From Bordetella genomosp. 12 (GTDB lineage Bacteria > Pseudomonadota > Gammaproteobacteria > Burkholderiales > Burkholderiaceae_B), in contig NZ_NEVU01000003.1 of the NCBI RefSeq assembly GCF_002261355.1, forward strand, positions 1,612,001 to 1,676,000: a stretch of 64,000 nt of DNA. Reading direction: 5' to 3'. The notes beneath the pieces were generated by a model. That model saw only the letters and a program-made list of their open reading frames with translations, was not told the origin of the DNA and did not search any database. This document shows positions 48,084 through 57,507 of this stretch, piece after piece (positions within the stretch are counted from its first letter, which is position 1; the number at the start of each line of letters is the position of its first letter). The position numbers and the translations under genes were made by a program.

Positions 48084-48183
48084 GGAATCACTTCGGTTTT
48101 TTCGAACCATAGCTCAAATTCAAGCTGATTTATAGAGCAGGCCCATGCCAGGAAGATGACAACCTTCTTAGACGAGGTAAAGC

Positions 48184-49167
48184 ATGGATGCCTTGATGAC
48201 TTTCTTTCTGAACGATTTTCTGGGCACGCCGGTCTGGAGCTGGCTGCTCTTTCTGGGCGTGGTCGTGGCCCTGCTGGCCTTTGACCTGGGCGTGCTGCAC
48301 AAGGAGGAGCGCGAGATCGGCGTGCGCGAGAGCCTCTTGCTGTCGGCCGGCTATATCGCCGCGGCCCTGGCCTTTGGCGGCTGGATCTGGTGGCAAATGG
48401 GCGCCGAGAGCAGCATGGCGTACTACACGGGCTTTCTGATCGAAAAATCATTGTCCATGGACAATGTCTTTGTGATCGCGCTGATCTTCACCTACTTTGC
48501 CATCCCGCGCCTTTACCAGCACCGCGTGCTGTTCTGGGGCATCTTGGGGGTCATCGTGCTGCGCGCCATCATGATCGGCCTGGGCACGGCGCTGGTCAGC
48601 CAGTTCGGCTGGATCATGTATGTGTTTGGCGCCTTTCTGGTCTACACCGGCTTCAAGATGTGGCGCATGGTGGATGAAACACCCGACATCGAGAACAACG
48701 CCATTCTCAAGTTCCTCAAGCGCCGCATGCGCGTGACGGATGGTTTGCGCGGCAGCGCCTTCACCGTGGTGGAGACCGACCCGGCCACTCAGCGCAAAGT
48801 GCGCTTTGCCACGCCGCTGCTATTGGCGCTGGTGTTGATCGAGTTCGTGGATCTGCTGTTCGCGGTGGACTCGGTGCCGGCGATTTTCGCCATTACCACC
48901 GACCCCTTCATGGTCTATACCAGCAACATCTTCGCCATCCTGGGTCTGCGTGCGCTGTATTTCGCCCTGTCGGCCCTGATACACCGCTTCCATTACCTGA
49001 AGTACGCCCTGGCGCTGGTGCTGGTCTTTATCGGCGGCAAGATCTTCCTGCACGGCCTGGTGGGCAAGGTGCCCGCGACCTTCTCGCTGTCGGTGACCTT
49101 CGGGCTGATCGCGGCAGGTATCCTTTATTCGCTGTGGAAGACCCGCAAGGAAGTCCCCGCCAGCTAA
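48184..49167 (+). CDS. TerC/Alx family membrane protein
   Basis: A 327-residue integral membrane protein with at least seven helices. The TerC motifs are present: SLSMDNVFVIALIFTYF near residue 95 and DLLFAVDSVPAIFAITTDPF near 230, each with conserved acidic residues inside the membrane, and a cytoplasmic loop between. TerC and Alx proteins take part in manganese export and tellurite resistance. The divergent LysR-type gene suggests regulated expression. Confidence 0.92.
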   Translation: MDALMTFFLNDFLGTPVWSWLLFLGVVVALLAFDLGVLHKEEREIGVRESLLLSAGYIAAALAFGGWIWWQMGAESSMAYYTGFLIEKSLSMDNVFVIALIFTYFAIPRLYQHRVLFWGILGVIVLRAIMIGLGTALVSQFGWIMYVFGAFLVYTGFKMWRMVDETPDIENNAILKFLKRRMRVTDGLRGSAFTVVETDPATQRKVRFATPLLLALVLIEFVDLLFAVDSVPAIFAITTDPFMVYTSNIFAILGLRALYFALSALIHRFHYLKYALALVLVFIGGKIFLHGLVGKVPATFSLSVTFGLIAAGILYSLWKTRKEVPAS

Positions 49168-49172
49168 CACCT

Positions 49173-49213
49173 GCCCCTCAGGGCACCTGCAAGGGCGCTC
49201 CGAGGGGCTTTAC
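49173..49213. terminator. Possible bidirectional terminator after the TerC gene
   Basis: GCCCCTC (49173-49179) and GAGGGGC (49202-49208) can pair around 22 bases, followed by TTTACT, between the convergent TerC and GlcD-like genes. The loop is long and the T-run short, so the call is tentative. Confidence 0.4.
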
Positions 49214-49215
49214 TC

Positions 49216-50628
49216 TTACAGCAGCTTGCCGGGGTTCATGATGCCGGCCGGGTCGACCAGGCGCTTGATGCCCGCCATCAAGCGCAGCTCCAGCGGATCC
49301 TTGGTGTGCAGGAAATGCTCGCGCTTGAGCTGGCCGATACCATGCTCGGCGCTGATGCTGCCGCCATAACGATGGACCTCATCGAGCACCACGTCCGTCA
49401 CACGCCCGCCTTCCTGCGCCGCCCACGCTTTGCTCGCGCCCTCAGGGCGCGACAGGTTGTAGTGCAGATTGCCATCGCCGAAATGCCCGAAGATATAGAG
49501 GCGGATACCGGGGTCCAATTCGCGCACGCGTTGCTGGGCGGTCTGCATGAAGGCGGGGATCTTCTCGATGGGCAAGGACACGTCATGCTTCAAGTGCGGC
49601 CCGTCGGCGCGCTGGGCTTCGGAAATCTCCTCGCGCAGCTTCCACAGTGCCTGCAGTTGGCCCAGCGAGGCCGATACCGCGGCGTCCAGGCACAGCCCCT
49701 CTTCGAGCGCCTGACCGATCACCTTCTCCAACATGGCGGTCAGGGCCGCCTCGTCCTCGGTGTCGGCCAACTCCATCAGCACGTAACCCGGATAGCGCTG
49801 AGCGAAGGGTTCCTGCACCCCCTCGGCATGCCGCAGCACCAGATCCAGGCAGTCACCGGTGAAAAACTCATAGGCTTGCAAACGCGCGCCGCACGCCTGG
49901 AACAGCAGCTCGTACAACGACAAGGCCTGGGCCGGCGACTCCACGGCCGCCAGCACCACCGTACGCACATCGGTGCGCGGAAACAGGCGCAGGGCCACGG
50001 CGGTAATCACGCCCAGCGTTCCCTCCGAGCCGATCAGCAACTGTTTGAGGTCATAGCCGGTATTGTCCTTGCGCAGCGTACGCAGCCCGTGAAAGATCTC
50101 GCCCGTCGGCAGAACGGCCTCCAGCCCGAGGACCAGCTCGCGCGTCATGCCGTAGCGCACGACGTTGACGCCGCCGGCGTTGGTGGCAACGTTGCCGCCG
50201 ATCTGGCTGGAATCCTCGGCCGCCAGGCTCAAGGGCAATAGCCGGCCGGCGTCCTGCGCGGCGCGGCGCAGATTGCCCAGGATGCAGCCCGCCTCGGCCA
50301 CCATGGTATTGGCGATGGTATCGATGCCGCGGATGGCATTCATGCGATCCAGGCTCAACACCACGTTGGCGGGCGACGCGTCCGGCGTTGCCGCCCCGCA
50401 CAGGCCGGTGTTGCCCCCGCGCGGCACCACCGGCACCGCCTCGGCCTGGCACATGGCCAGCGCATGCGCGACCTCTTCGGTCGTGCGCGGGCGCAGCACC
50501 GCCTGGGCCTGGCCCTGGTACATGCCGCGCCAGTCGGCCAGCCACGGTGCAACATCGTCAGGCCGGGTCAGCACCACATCGGGACCCAGGGCGGCGGTCA
50601 AGCGTTCGGCAAAAGTGTTCTGGCTCAT
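49216..50628 (-). CDS. FAD-binding GlcD-type 2-hydroxyacid dehydrogenase
   Basis: A 470-residue flavoprotein of the D-2-hydroxyacid dehydrogenase branch (GlcD, D-2-hydroxyglutarate or D-lactate dehydrogenase). The FAD-binding type 4 domain (residues about 40-220) contains VVPRGGNTGLCG and SQIGGNVATNAGGVNVVRYG; the C-terminal oxidase domain has DGNLHYN and the metal-binding EHGIGQLKREH. It transfers electrons from a 2-hydroxyacid to the electron chain or an acceptor. The FadR-type regulator gene precedes it by three bases on the same strand and probably controls it. Confidence 0.9.
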   Translation of the reverse strand: MSQNTFAERLTAALGPDVVLTRPDDVAPWLADWRGMYQGQAQAVLRPRTTEEVAHALAMCQAEAVPVVPRGGNTGLCGAATPDASPANVVLSLDRMNAIRGIDTIANTMVAEAGCILGNLRRAAQDAGRLLPLSLAAEDSSQIGGNVATNAGGVNVVRYGMTRELVLGLEAVLPTGEIFHGLRTLRKDNTGYDLKQLLIGSEGTLGVITAVALRLFPRTDVRTVVLAAVESPAQALSLYELLFQACGARLQAYEFFTGDCLDLVLRHAEGVQEPFAQRYPGYVLMELADTEDEAALTAMLEKVIGQALEEGLCLDAAVSASLGQLQALWKLREEISEAQRADGPHLKHDVSLPIEKIPAFMQTAQQRVRELDPGIRLYIFGHFGDGNLHYNLSRPEGASKAWAAQEGGRVTDVVLDEVHRYGGSISAEHGIGQLKREHFLHTKDPLELRLMAGIKRLVDPAGIMNPGKLL

Positions 50629-50631
50629 GGT

Positions 50632-51330
50632 TCAGGCTGTCAGAGAAAAATCGAGTTGCAGGCGGGCGGCGGCGTTGCGCAGATGCTGCCAGGCCGCCTC
50701 GCGCGCGGCATCGGCGCGGCCGGCGGCGATGGCTTGGAAAACGGCAATATGCTCGCCGTGCACGGCGCGCGCCAGACCCTGCTGGCGAGCGGTATTGGCG
50801 CGCGCGGCGGTCACGGCCTGGCGCAATTGCAGATTGAGGTAGTGCAGCAAACGCTGGTAATGCTCGTTGTGCGTGGCGCGCGCGATGGCCAAATGAAAGG
50901 CGACATCGTGCTCGCTGCCCTGCACGGGATCCTCCAGATGCAGTTCGAGGGCCGAAAGCGCCGCCTGCATGGCCTGCAGATCGGTCGGGTCGCGGCGCTG
51001 GGCGGCCAGCGCGGCCGCACCCGCCTCCAGGTCCATGCGCAATTCATACACCGCGCCCAGGGCGGCACGATCCAGCGCGATCTCCGGCGGCACCTGGAAA
51101 CCCTGCGCGCCGGTGCGGGCGATCACCGTGCACCCCGAGCCCTGACGCGTGCGCACCAGGCCTTGCGTGCGCAACCGTTCGGTCGCTTCGCGGATCACGG
51201 CCGCGCTGACCCCGTATCGGGCGGCCAAAGCGCGGCCCGAGGGCAGTTTTTCTCCCACGGGATAGTCGCCGCGGCCAATCTCATCGGCCAATTGATGGGC
51301 GACCTGTTCGGTAAGCGTCCTCGTTTGCAT
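50632..51330 (-). CDS. GntR/FadR family regulator
   Basis: A 232-residue regulator starting MQTRTLTEQVAHQLADEIG. The winged helix-turn-helix fills residues about 5-70 (LPSGRALAARYGVSAAVIREATERLRTQG), and an all-helical FCD ligand domain the rest, with conserved histidines (HDVAFHLAIARATHNEHYQ, LARAVHGEH). FadR-type regulators often sense organic acids. Being directly upstream of the GlcD-like gene it most likely represses it in the absence of a hydroxyacid. The start at 51330 fits the family. Confidence 0.88.
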   Translation of the reverse strand: MQTRTLTEQVAHQLADEIGRGDYPVGEKLPSGRALAARYGVSAAVIREATERLRTQGLVRTRQGSGCTVIARTGAQGFQVPPEIALDRAALGAVYELRMDLEAGAAALAAQRRDPTDLQAMQAALSALELHLEDPVQGSEHDVAFHLAIARATHNEHYQRLLHYLNLQLRQAVTAARANTARQQGLARAVHGEHIAVFQAIAAGRADAAREAAWQHLRNAAARLQLDFSLTA

Positions 51331-51405
51331 GCCGCGGATTATAGCCACAAAGCATTCAGGTTATCTGATAACTTTGGGCGCACATCCGCCCCACGCCCGA
51401 CCGTC

Positions 51406-52155
51406 TCAACGATGGCGGCAGACGGGGCAGTCGGGATCGCGCGGCACGTTGACGCTATGCCATTGCATGCTGCGCACATCCAATTGCAGCAGGCGGCCGG
51501 CCAGGGTCTGGCCCAGACCGGCGGCCAGTTTCAGCGCCTCGGCTGCCTGCATGGCACCAATGATGCCCACCAGGGGCGCCAGCACGCCCGTCGTGGCGCA
51601 ATTGATTTCTTCGACCTCGTCCGACTCCGGGAAGAGGCAGTGATAACAGGGCGCGTCATCGCGGCGCAGGTCGTAGGTGCTGATCTGGCCGTCATAACGA
51701 ATGGCCGCCCCCGACACCAGCGGCTTACGGTGCTGCACGCAGGCGCGGTTGATGGCATGCCGGGTGGCGAAGTTATCGCAGCAATCCAGCACGATGTCGG
51801 CAGCAGCGACCGCGTCGGCCAGGGCCTGGCCATCCAGCCGTTGGACGCGGGGTTCGACCTCCACCTCCGGATTGAAGGCCGCCAGCATGTCGCGCCCGGA
51901 CTCGGCCTTGGGCCGGCCCAGGCTGGCCGTCGTGTGCAGGATTTGGCGTTGCAGATTGGACAGTTCGACGATGTCGTCGTCGACCAGCGTGATGTGTCCC
52001 ACGCCGGCGGTGGCCAGATAAATGGCGGCGGGCGAGCCCAGCCCGCCCGCTCCGATGATCAGGACTTTTGCCGCCAGAAAGCACTCCTGCCCTTCGATGC
52101 CAAGATCGTCGAGCAGGATGTGCCGGGCATAACGCAGCAGTTGCTGGTCGTTCAT
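51406..52155 (-). CDS. moeB: ThiF/MoeB family E1-like adenylyltransferase
   Basis: A 249-residue enzyme that adenylates the C-terminal glycine of a sulfur-carrier protein (MoaD or ThiS). The nucleotide motif GAGGLGSPAAIYLA is at about residues 36-49, the acidic VDDD near 58, and two zinc CxxC pairs appear as CYHC near 172 and CPVC near the C-terminus. Start overlaps the ctpA stop by four bases, as in related genomes. Molybdopterin rather than thiamine use is the usual annotation; no rhodanese domain is attached. Confidence 0.9.
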   Translation of the reverse strand: MNDQQLLRYARHILLDDLGIEGQECFLAAKVLIIGAGGLGSPAAIYLATAGVGHITLVDDDIVELSNLQRQILHTTASLGRPKAESGRDMLAAFNPEVEVEPRVQRLDGQALADAVAAADIVLDCCDNFATRHAINRACVQHRKPLVSGAAIRYDGQISTYDLRRDDAPCYHCLFPESDEVEEINCATTGVLAPLVGIIGAMQAAEALKLAAGLGQTLAGRLLQLDVRSMQWHSVNVPRDPDCPVCRHR

Positions 52156-53612
52156 TTCTTGCCGGCGGGCTCGACTCCGGACGGCGTGATCGTCATGCGC
52201 TGGGTCGTGGCGCCCGTGGCGTTGGGCTTGATATCGGCCTTGGCCTGCGCCCGCGCCGAGCCCTTCTGCACCGGCTTGCCTTGCAGCAGGTTGATGCCTT
52301 GCAGCAGCTGGAAGTCATCCTTGCCGCCGAACTCGAACACCTTGCCAGCCGGCGTGTCGGGGTTTTCGTTGGGGTCGGACTTCACTTCCGAGTTGGGGCT
52401 TTGCTGATTGGACAGATGGCGCTGCAGATCGGCTTCGCGCGGCAGGCGGAACAGATCGCCATCGGCCGTATCAGCCACGACGTAATCCGGCTCGATGCCC
52501 GTTGCCTGGATGGAACGGCCGCTGGGCGTGAAATAACGCGAGGTGGTGAGCTTGACCGCCGTGGTTTCGGACAACGGCAGGATGACCTGCACCGAGCCCT
52601 TGCCGAACGTGCGGTTGCCCAAGACCTTGGCCCGCTTGTGATCCTGCAGCGCGCCGGCCACGATTTCGGAAGCCGAGGCCGAGCCGACGTTGACCAGCAC
52701 GACCATGGGCACTGTCTTGGTCCAGGCCGGCAGGTCGTTGAGGTAGTTCCCTTCGCCGCGGGAGTACTCCGAGGGCGTGGCCAGATACTTGTGGCGGGCA
52801 TCAGGCGTGCGGCCGTCGGTCGACACCACCAGGGCATCGGTCGGCAGGAAAGCGCCGGCCACGCCGATGGCGCTGTTGAGCAGGCCGCCCGGATCGTTAC
52901 GCAGATCGAGCACCAGACCCTTCGGCGCTCCCTTGGCGCCGAGCTCGTTCAGGTGACGGGCCAGATCCGGGCCGGTTTTTTCCTGGAACTGGGCAATGCG
53001 CACATAGGCCACGCCGTCGTCGAGCATCTTGCTGCGCACGCTGCGCACCTTGATGATGTCGCGCACGATCTTGATCACGATGGGCTGCGGGCGATCCGCG
53101 CGCATGATGGTCAGCGTGATGGTGGACTTGGGCTTGCCGCGCATGAGCTTGACGGCGTCATTGAGAGACATGCCCTTGGTCGGCGTGTCATCGATCTTGA
53201 TGATGAGGTCGCCCGCCATGATGCCGGCGCGCGCGGCCGGCGTATCCTCGATGGGCGAGATCACCTTGACGAAACCGTCTTCGGCACCGACTTCGATACC
53301 CAGCCCGCCGAACTCGCCCTGCGTGGCGGTCTGCATTTCGCGGAAAGCGTCTGCGTCCAGGTAGGCCGAATGCGGGTCAAGGTTGGAGACCATGCCCGAG
53401 ATCGCATTGCTGATCAGGGTCTTGTCGTCGACCTGTTCAACATAGTTGTTCTTGATCGCGGCAAAAACGTTGGTCAGCTGCCGCAATTCGTCCAGCGGCA
53501 ATGGGCTGCCCCGCTGCGCGACCGCGGTCACGCCCACGCTCAGCAGTATGCCTGCCACGACACCCGTGGCGACCAGACCGAAACCGCGAAACTTGCGAGT
53601 GCTCATGCACAC
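52152..53612 (-). CDS. ctpA: S41 family C-terminal processing peptidase
   Basis: A 486-residue periplasmic protease with an N-terminal hydrophobic signal or anchor (residues about 8-30). A PDZ domain lies around 90-175, with EDTPAARAGIMAGDLIIKIDD, and the catalytic serine and lysine appear in NVGSASASEIVAGALQ and GNRTFGKGSVQ. The enzyme trims C-termini of envelope proteins, including murein hydrolases in some bacteria. It lies directly downstream of the EnvC-like gene, an arrangement widely conserved and consistent with control of cell-wall turnover. Confidence 0.92.
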   Translation of the reverse strand: MCMSTRKFRGFGLVATGVVAGILLSVGVTAVAQRGSPLPLDELRQLTNVFAAIKNNYVEQVDDKTLISNAISGMVSNLDPHSAYLDADAFREMQTATQGEFGGLGIEVGAEDGFVKVISPIEDTPAARAGIMAGDLIIKIDDTPTKGMSLNDAVKLMRGKPKSTITLTIMRADRPQPIVIKIVRDIIKVRSVRSKMLDDGVAYVRIAQFQEKTGPDLARHLNELGAKGAPKGLVLDLRNDPGGLLNSAIGVAGAFLPTDALVVSTDGRTPDARHKYLATPSEYSRGEGNYLNDLPAWTKTVPMVVLVNVGSASASEIVAGALQDHKRAKVLGNRTFGKGSVQVILPLSETTAVKLTTSRYFTPSGRSIQATGIEPDYVVADTADGDLFRLPREADLQRHLSNQQSPNSEVKSDPNENPDTPAGKVFEFGGKDDFQLLQGINLLQGKPVQKGSARAQAKADIKPNATGATTQRMTITPSGVEPAGKK

Positions 53613-53633
53613 ATCCTGATTTTGATGCCCGAT

Positions 53634-55223
53634 TTATTGAGCCAGCCACTGGGCTGGATCCACCGGGGCGCCACTGTGGCGAATTTCAAAGTATAGGCCC
53701 GATTCAACCTGACCACCGGTAGCCCCCACTGTAGCAATAGTATCTCCCGTTGCCACGCGGTCGCCCACTCGCTTGAGCAGGCTCTGGTTATAAGCGTAGA
53801 CCGTCAGATACTGCTGCCCGTGGTCCACGATGATCAGATTGCCGAAGCCACGCAGCCATTCTGCATAGACCACGGTCCCGGGCGCAACGGACTTAACCGC
53901 CGTCCCCTCCGGGGCACGAAGCACAATCCCGCGCCAGACCCCGCCATCGGGGCGGCTGACGCCGAAGCGGCCCTGCACCTGACCCCGCACCGGCGGGGGC
54001 AACCCACGGCGCAGGCCATTGCCGCCCCCGACCAGGGGCCGCGCCTCTTCCTGCGCGGCTTGCGCCGTGCGTGCTGGCGCGGTCTGGGGCTCGGAAACGG
54101 GCTTGTCGGCCTCTTGCCTTGAGGGTTGGACAGGTTTGGTCGCAACTGGTTCACGCGATTCGACGAGACGGGGGTGCGCGCCCTCGGCGGGCTTGAGCCC
54201 CGCGCTGTCCGGATCGGCCACTACCGCGGCCCGGCGGTCGCGCTCGATGGCCGCCTCGGCCTGCTCGCGCACCCGGGCGGCTTCCTGGGCATCCTGGCTG
54301 CGCCGGGAGTCGGCTTCGGCCTGCCGGGCCTTGCGCGCGGCCTCCGCGCGCCGGCTTTCCTCGGCCTTGCGAGCCTGTTCCGCCCGGCGGGCCTCTTCCG
54401 CCTTACGCGCCGCTTCGAGCCGGCGCGCCTCCTCGGCCTTGCGCCGGGCCTCTTCGGCCCGGCGGCGCGCTTCTTCCTCGGCCTGCTTGGCGATGGCGGT
54501 GCCCAGATCGTCGATCAGATGGGTCAGCCGCTGGTCATCCCGCCCCAGGCGATTGGCCTCGGCACGCTGCGCCTCTATCTGTCCCTCTAATTTGGCCAAC
54601 AGGGTGGCACGCTCTTTCTGCTGCGCGACCAGCGCCGATTTTTCGTTGGCGGTTTCGGCCGTCAGTTGCTGCAGCTCGGCCCGCCGGGCATCGGCGCGCT
54701 TTTGCAGCGCATTGAGACGATCGATGTCCTGACGCACTTCGGTGACGGCCTGCGTGCGCGCGCGGGACACATACTCCAGATAGCCCAGATTGCGGCCCAG
54801 CTCCTGGGGGTCGCCGCCGGACAGCAGCTCCGTCCAGGGCGACAAACCGCTGGTGTACTGCGCCTGGAGCTGGCCGGCGAGCTGGGTGCGCCGCTGATGC
54901 AGGACCTCGGTCTGGCTGGCGATCTGCTTTTCGAGCGACGCCAGATCTCCCTCTGCCAAGCGCGTGCTGTCGGCCAGTTCGCGCAGGCGCCGGTTGATGG
55001 TGGAGATCGCCGACTCGGATTCCTTGAGCGCATCGGCGGCCTCCTTGCGGGCAGCCTCGCGCTCATCGATGGTTTTCTGCAAAGAATCGATGCGGTTGCG
55101 CAGCGCGGCCTGCTGCCGCTCGGCCTCCGTCTGGCGGCTGGCCAGATCGCCCGACGCCGCCTGCGCCGCCTGCGGCACCCATGCCGCGACGGCCAAACCC
55201 AGCAAACCCGCTGCGAACCGCAT
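53634..55223 (-). CDS. envC: EnvC-like murein hydrolase activator (degenerate LytM)
   Basis: A 529-residue periplasmic protein. A signal peptide (MRFAAGLLGLAVAAW) is followed by long coiled coils, at about 25-250 with a further Ala/Glu/Arg-rich stretch at about 270-345, then a Pro-rich linker and a C-terminal M23 (LytM) domain from about 415. In the LytM fold the zinc-site residues are absent: WRGIVLRAPEGTAV and LYFEIRHSG stand where HxxxD and HxH would be, so it should activate amidases rather than cut peptidoglycan. The start at 55223 gives the signal peptide; the frame is open further upstream. It lies between gpmA and ctpA. Confidence 0.9.
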   Translation of the reverse strand: MRFAAGLLGLAVAAWVPQAAQAASGDLASRQTEAERQQAALRNRIDSLQKTIDEREAARKEAADALKESESAISTINRRLRELADSTRLAEGDLASLEKQIASQTEVLHQRRTQLAGQLQAQYTSGLSPWTELLSGGDPQELGRNLGYLEYVSRARTQAVTEVRQDIDRLNALQKRADARRAELQQLTAETANEKSALVAQQKERATLLAKLEGQIEAQRAEANRLGRDDQRLTHLIDDLGTAIAKQAEEEARRRAEEARRKAEEARRLEAARKAEEARRAEQARKAEESRRAEAARKARQAEADSRRSQDAQEAARVREQAEAAIERDRRAAVVADPDSAGLKPAEGAHPRLVESREPVATKPVQPSRQEADKPVSEPQTAPARTAQAAQEEARPLVGGGNGLRRGLPPPVRGQVQGRFGVSRPDGGVWRGIVLRAPEGTAVKSVAPGTVVYAEWLRGFGNLIIVDHGQQYLTVYAYNQSLLKRVGDRVATGDTIATVGATGGQVESGLYFEIRHSGAPVDPAQWLAQ

Positions 55224-55227
55224 GCAA

Positions 55228-55980
55228 TCAGTCCTTCTTTGCCTTGCCTTGCGCGGCCACGGCGGCCATCGCCGCTTCGATCTCGGCCGCATCGCCCAGA
55301 TAGTAATGGCGAATCGGACGCAGATTTTCGTCCAGCTCGTAGACCAGGGGCTGGCCGGTGGGAATGTTGATGCCGACAATGTCGGCATCCGACACGTTGT
55401 CCAGATGCTTGATCAGCGCGCGCAGGCTGTTGCCGTGGGCGGCGATCAGGACGCGGCGGCCCGAGCGGATGGCCGGGGCGATCGACTCGTTCCAGAAGGG
55501 CAGCACGCGGGCCACGGTGTCCTGCAGGCATTCGGTGGCGGGCAGCTGTTCGGCCGGGATCTTGGCGTAGCGGCTGTCAAAGCGCGGATGGCGCGGATCG
55601 TCCAGGTCGAGCGGCTCGGGTGCGATGGCATAGGCGCGGCGCCAGATCAGAACCTGCTCATCGCCGAACTTGGCGGCCGTCTCGGCCTTGTTCAGACCTT
55701 GAAGCTGCCCGTAATGACGCTCATTGAGGCGCCAGTTCACGCCGACCGGCGTATACATGGCGTCCATGGCGTCCAGCGCGATCCACAAGGTGCGGATGGC
55801 GCGCTTGAGCACCGAGGTGTAGGCGAGGTCGAATACATAGCCTTCGCGCTTGAGCAGTTCTCCCGCCTTGCGGGCCTGCTCACGGCCGGTTTCGGTCAGG
55901 TCGACGTCGGTCCAGCCGGTGAAGCGGTTTTCCAGGTTCCACTGGCTTTCGCCGTGGCGCATAAGGACGAGTTTGTACAT
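55228..55980 (-). CDS. gpmA: 2,3-bisphosphoglycerate-dependent phosphoglycerate mutase
   Basis: A 250-residue glycolytic mutase. The phosphohistidine motif [11 protein letters not shown] lies at residues 4-14, RAIRTLW near 60, [16 protein letters not shown] near 86, and the second histidine in [11 protein letters not shown] near 182. Converts 3- to 2-phosphoglycerate. It heads the gpmA-envC-ctpA-moeB operon, with four bases to envC, and is divergent from the rhodanese gene. Confidence 0.96.
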   Translation of the reverse strand: MYKLVLMRHGESQWNLENRFTGWTDVDLTETGREQARKAGELLKREGYVFDLAYTSVLKRAIRTLWIALDAMDAMYTPVGVNWRLNERHYGQLQGLNKAETAAKFGDEQVLIWRRAYAIAPEPLDLDDPRHPRFDSRYAKIPAEQLPATECLQDTVARVLPFWNESIAPAIRSGRRVLIAAHGNSLRALIKHLDNVSDADIVGINIPTGQPLVYELDENLRPIRHYYLGDAAEIEAAMAAVAAQGKAKKD

Positions 55981-56172
55981 GGTCAGAGGCGCAAAATGCG
56001 CAGGTTGGAGGTGAACAATAGGCTCATTTTATAATTGACTGATTTTGCCTCAGGCTTAGCCCTCCCGGCGCGGTATGCTGCCGGTCCGTCGCCATCAGGC
56101 CCGAAAGCCACCCGGCCCGACGCCAAGCGTCGAAAACCCGGGTGTCCAAGGCGCCGCTTTTCAGGACGTCTC

Positions 56173-56595
56173 GTGGATTTTCTGCAATTTTTGCTCGATA
56201 AGAACAATATTTTCATCGTCGTCGTGGCGCTGGCTTCGGGCGCCATGCTCGTGGTGAGCGGCCTGCGCAAGGGCCGCGGCGGCTCGGCCGTGGACACCAC
56301 CGCCGCGATCCAGATGGTCAACCACCAGGGCGCAGTCTGGGTGGACGTGCGTGCCGCCGAGCAGTTCCAGGCCGGCCACATCGCCCAGGCGCGCAGCGTT
56401 CCGGCCGATGATCTCGAGAAGAAGGCCGCGGCGCTGCCCAAGAACAAGCCGCTCATCCTGGTCTGCGAACAAGGCCGCACCTCGCCGCGCATCGCGCAAC
56501 GTCTCAAGGCCCTGGGCCTGACCGACGTCAAGACGCTCGACGGCGGCATGCGCGCCTGGTACGCCGCCAATCTGCCCGTGACGCAGAAAGGCTAA
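56173..56595 (+). CDS. Membrane-anchored single-domain rhodanese
   Basis: A 140-residue protein starting at GTG 56173 (MDFLQFLLDKNN). One hydrophobic segment lies at about residues 13-30, then a rhodanese domain with the active cysteine in LVCEQGRTS near 100. It probably faces the cytoplasm as a thiosulfate or persulfide sulfurtransferase. The frame extends upstream without conservation, so the GTG was preferred. Next are grxC and secB, a common order in this group. Confidence 0.85.
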   Translation: MDFLQFLLDKNNIFIVVVALASGAMLVVSGLRKGRGGSAVDTTAAIQMVNHQGAVWVDVRAAEQFQAGHIAQARSVPADDLEKKAAALPKNKPLILVCEQGRTSPRIAQRLKALGLTDVKTLDGGMRAWYAANLPVTQKG

Positions 56596-56651
56596 GACCG
56601 CAACCCCGGGATCCTTAATGGGTCCTAAATTGCTTTCGATTGAGGAAAACC

Positions 56652-56909
56652 ATGCAAAAAGTCGTTATGTATAGCAAGGATTACTGTCCGTATTGCGCCC
56701 GGGCAGAAGCTTTGCTGCGTCAACGCGGGGTCGCCGAGATCGAGAAAATACAGATCGATCACGCGCCCGCCCAGCGCGACGTCATGATCGAGCGCACCGG
56801 CCGCCGCACGGTGCCCCAGATTTTCATTGGCGACACCCATGTGGGCGGCTGCGATGATCTCCAGGCGCTGGACCGCTCCGGTGGTCTGCTGCCCTTGTTA
56901 AACGGCTGA
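56652..56909 (+). CDS. grxC: Glutaredoxin 3
   Basis: An 85-residue glutaredoxin beginning [19 protein letters not shown]. The dithiol active site CPYC is at residues 12-15, [17 protein letters not shown] near 55-72 gives the glutathione-binding cis-proline and GG motifs. Reduces protein disulfides in the cytoplasm. GAGG ribosome site before the ATG. Placed between rhodanese and secB. Confidence 0.95.
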   Translation: MQKVVMYSKDYCPYCARAEALLRQRGVAEIEKIQIDHAPAQRDVMIERTGRRTVPQIFIGDTHVGGCDDLQALDRSGGLLPLLNG

Positions 56910-56967
56910 CGGCAACAACCGCCAACGGCTTCCCTCAAGCCCTACAACCCTAAAACCGGAATATCTC

Positions 56968-57495
56968 ATGGCCGATCAGGACCAAAACACTCAGCAAGCC
57001 GGCTCCGAAGGGCCCGCCTTCAACCTGCAACGCGTCTATCTCAAAGACCTGTCGCTGGAAATGCCGAATGCGCCGCATATTTTCCTGGAACAGGAAGGCC
57101 CGGCCGTGGAAGTGAGCATCAACGTCGGCGGCCAGCGCCTGGCTGACACGGTGTTCGAATCCACCGTCACCGTCACCGTCACCACCCGCGTCAACGACAA
57201 GGTGCTGTACCTGGTCGAAGGCACGCAAGCCGGCATCTTCGAACTGTCCAACATCCCGCCCGAGCAGATGGATCCCATCCTGGGCATCGTCTGCCCGACC
57301 ATGCTCTACCCCTATCTGCGTGCCAACGTGGCCGATGCCATCACCCGCAGCTCGCTGCCGGCCCTGCACCTGACCGAAGTCAACTTCCAGGCCCTGTACG
57401 AACAGCGTCTGGCTGAAATGGCGCAACAGCAGGAAGGCAAGGTCAACGGCGCCGACTCCGGCATCATCCTGCCGCCCGGCGCGACCCGCCAGTAA
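56968..57495 (+). CDS. secB: Protein-export chaperone SecB
   Basis: A 175-residue protein with the SecB core [21 protein letters not shown] near residues 16-36 and [22 protein letters not shown] near 115-136. As a tetramer it keeps precursors unfolded and delivers them to SecA. The C-terminal tail is somewhat longer than usual. gpsA follows in 12 bases, as in many proteobacteria. Confidence 0.96.
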   Translation: MADQDQNTQQAGSEGPAFNLQRVYLKDLSLEMPNAPHIFLEQEGPAVEVSINVGGQRLADTVFESTVTVTVTTRVNDKVLYLVEGTQAGIFELSNIPPEQMDPILGIVCPTMLYPYLRANVADAITRSSLPALHLTEVNFQALYEQRLAEMAQQQEGKVNGADSGIILPPGATRQ

Positions 57496-57507
57496 ACGCT
57501 ACACGCC

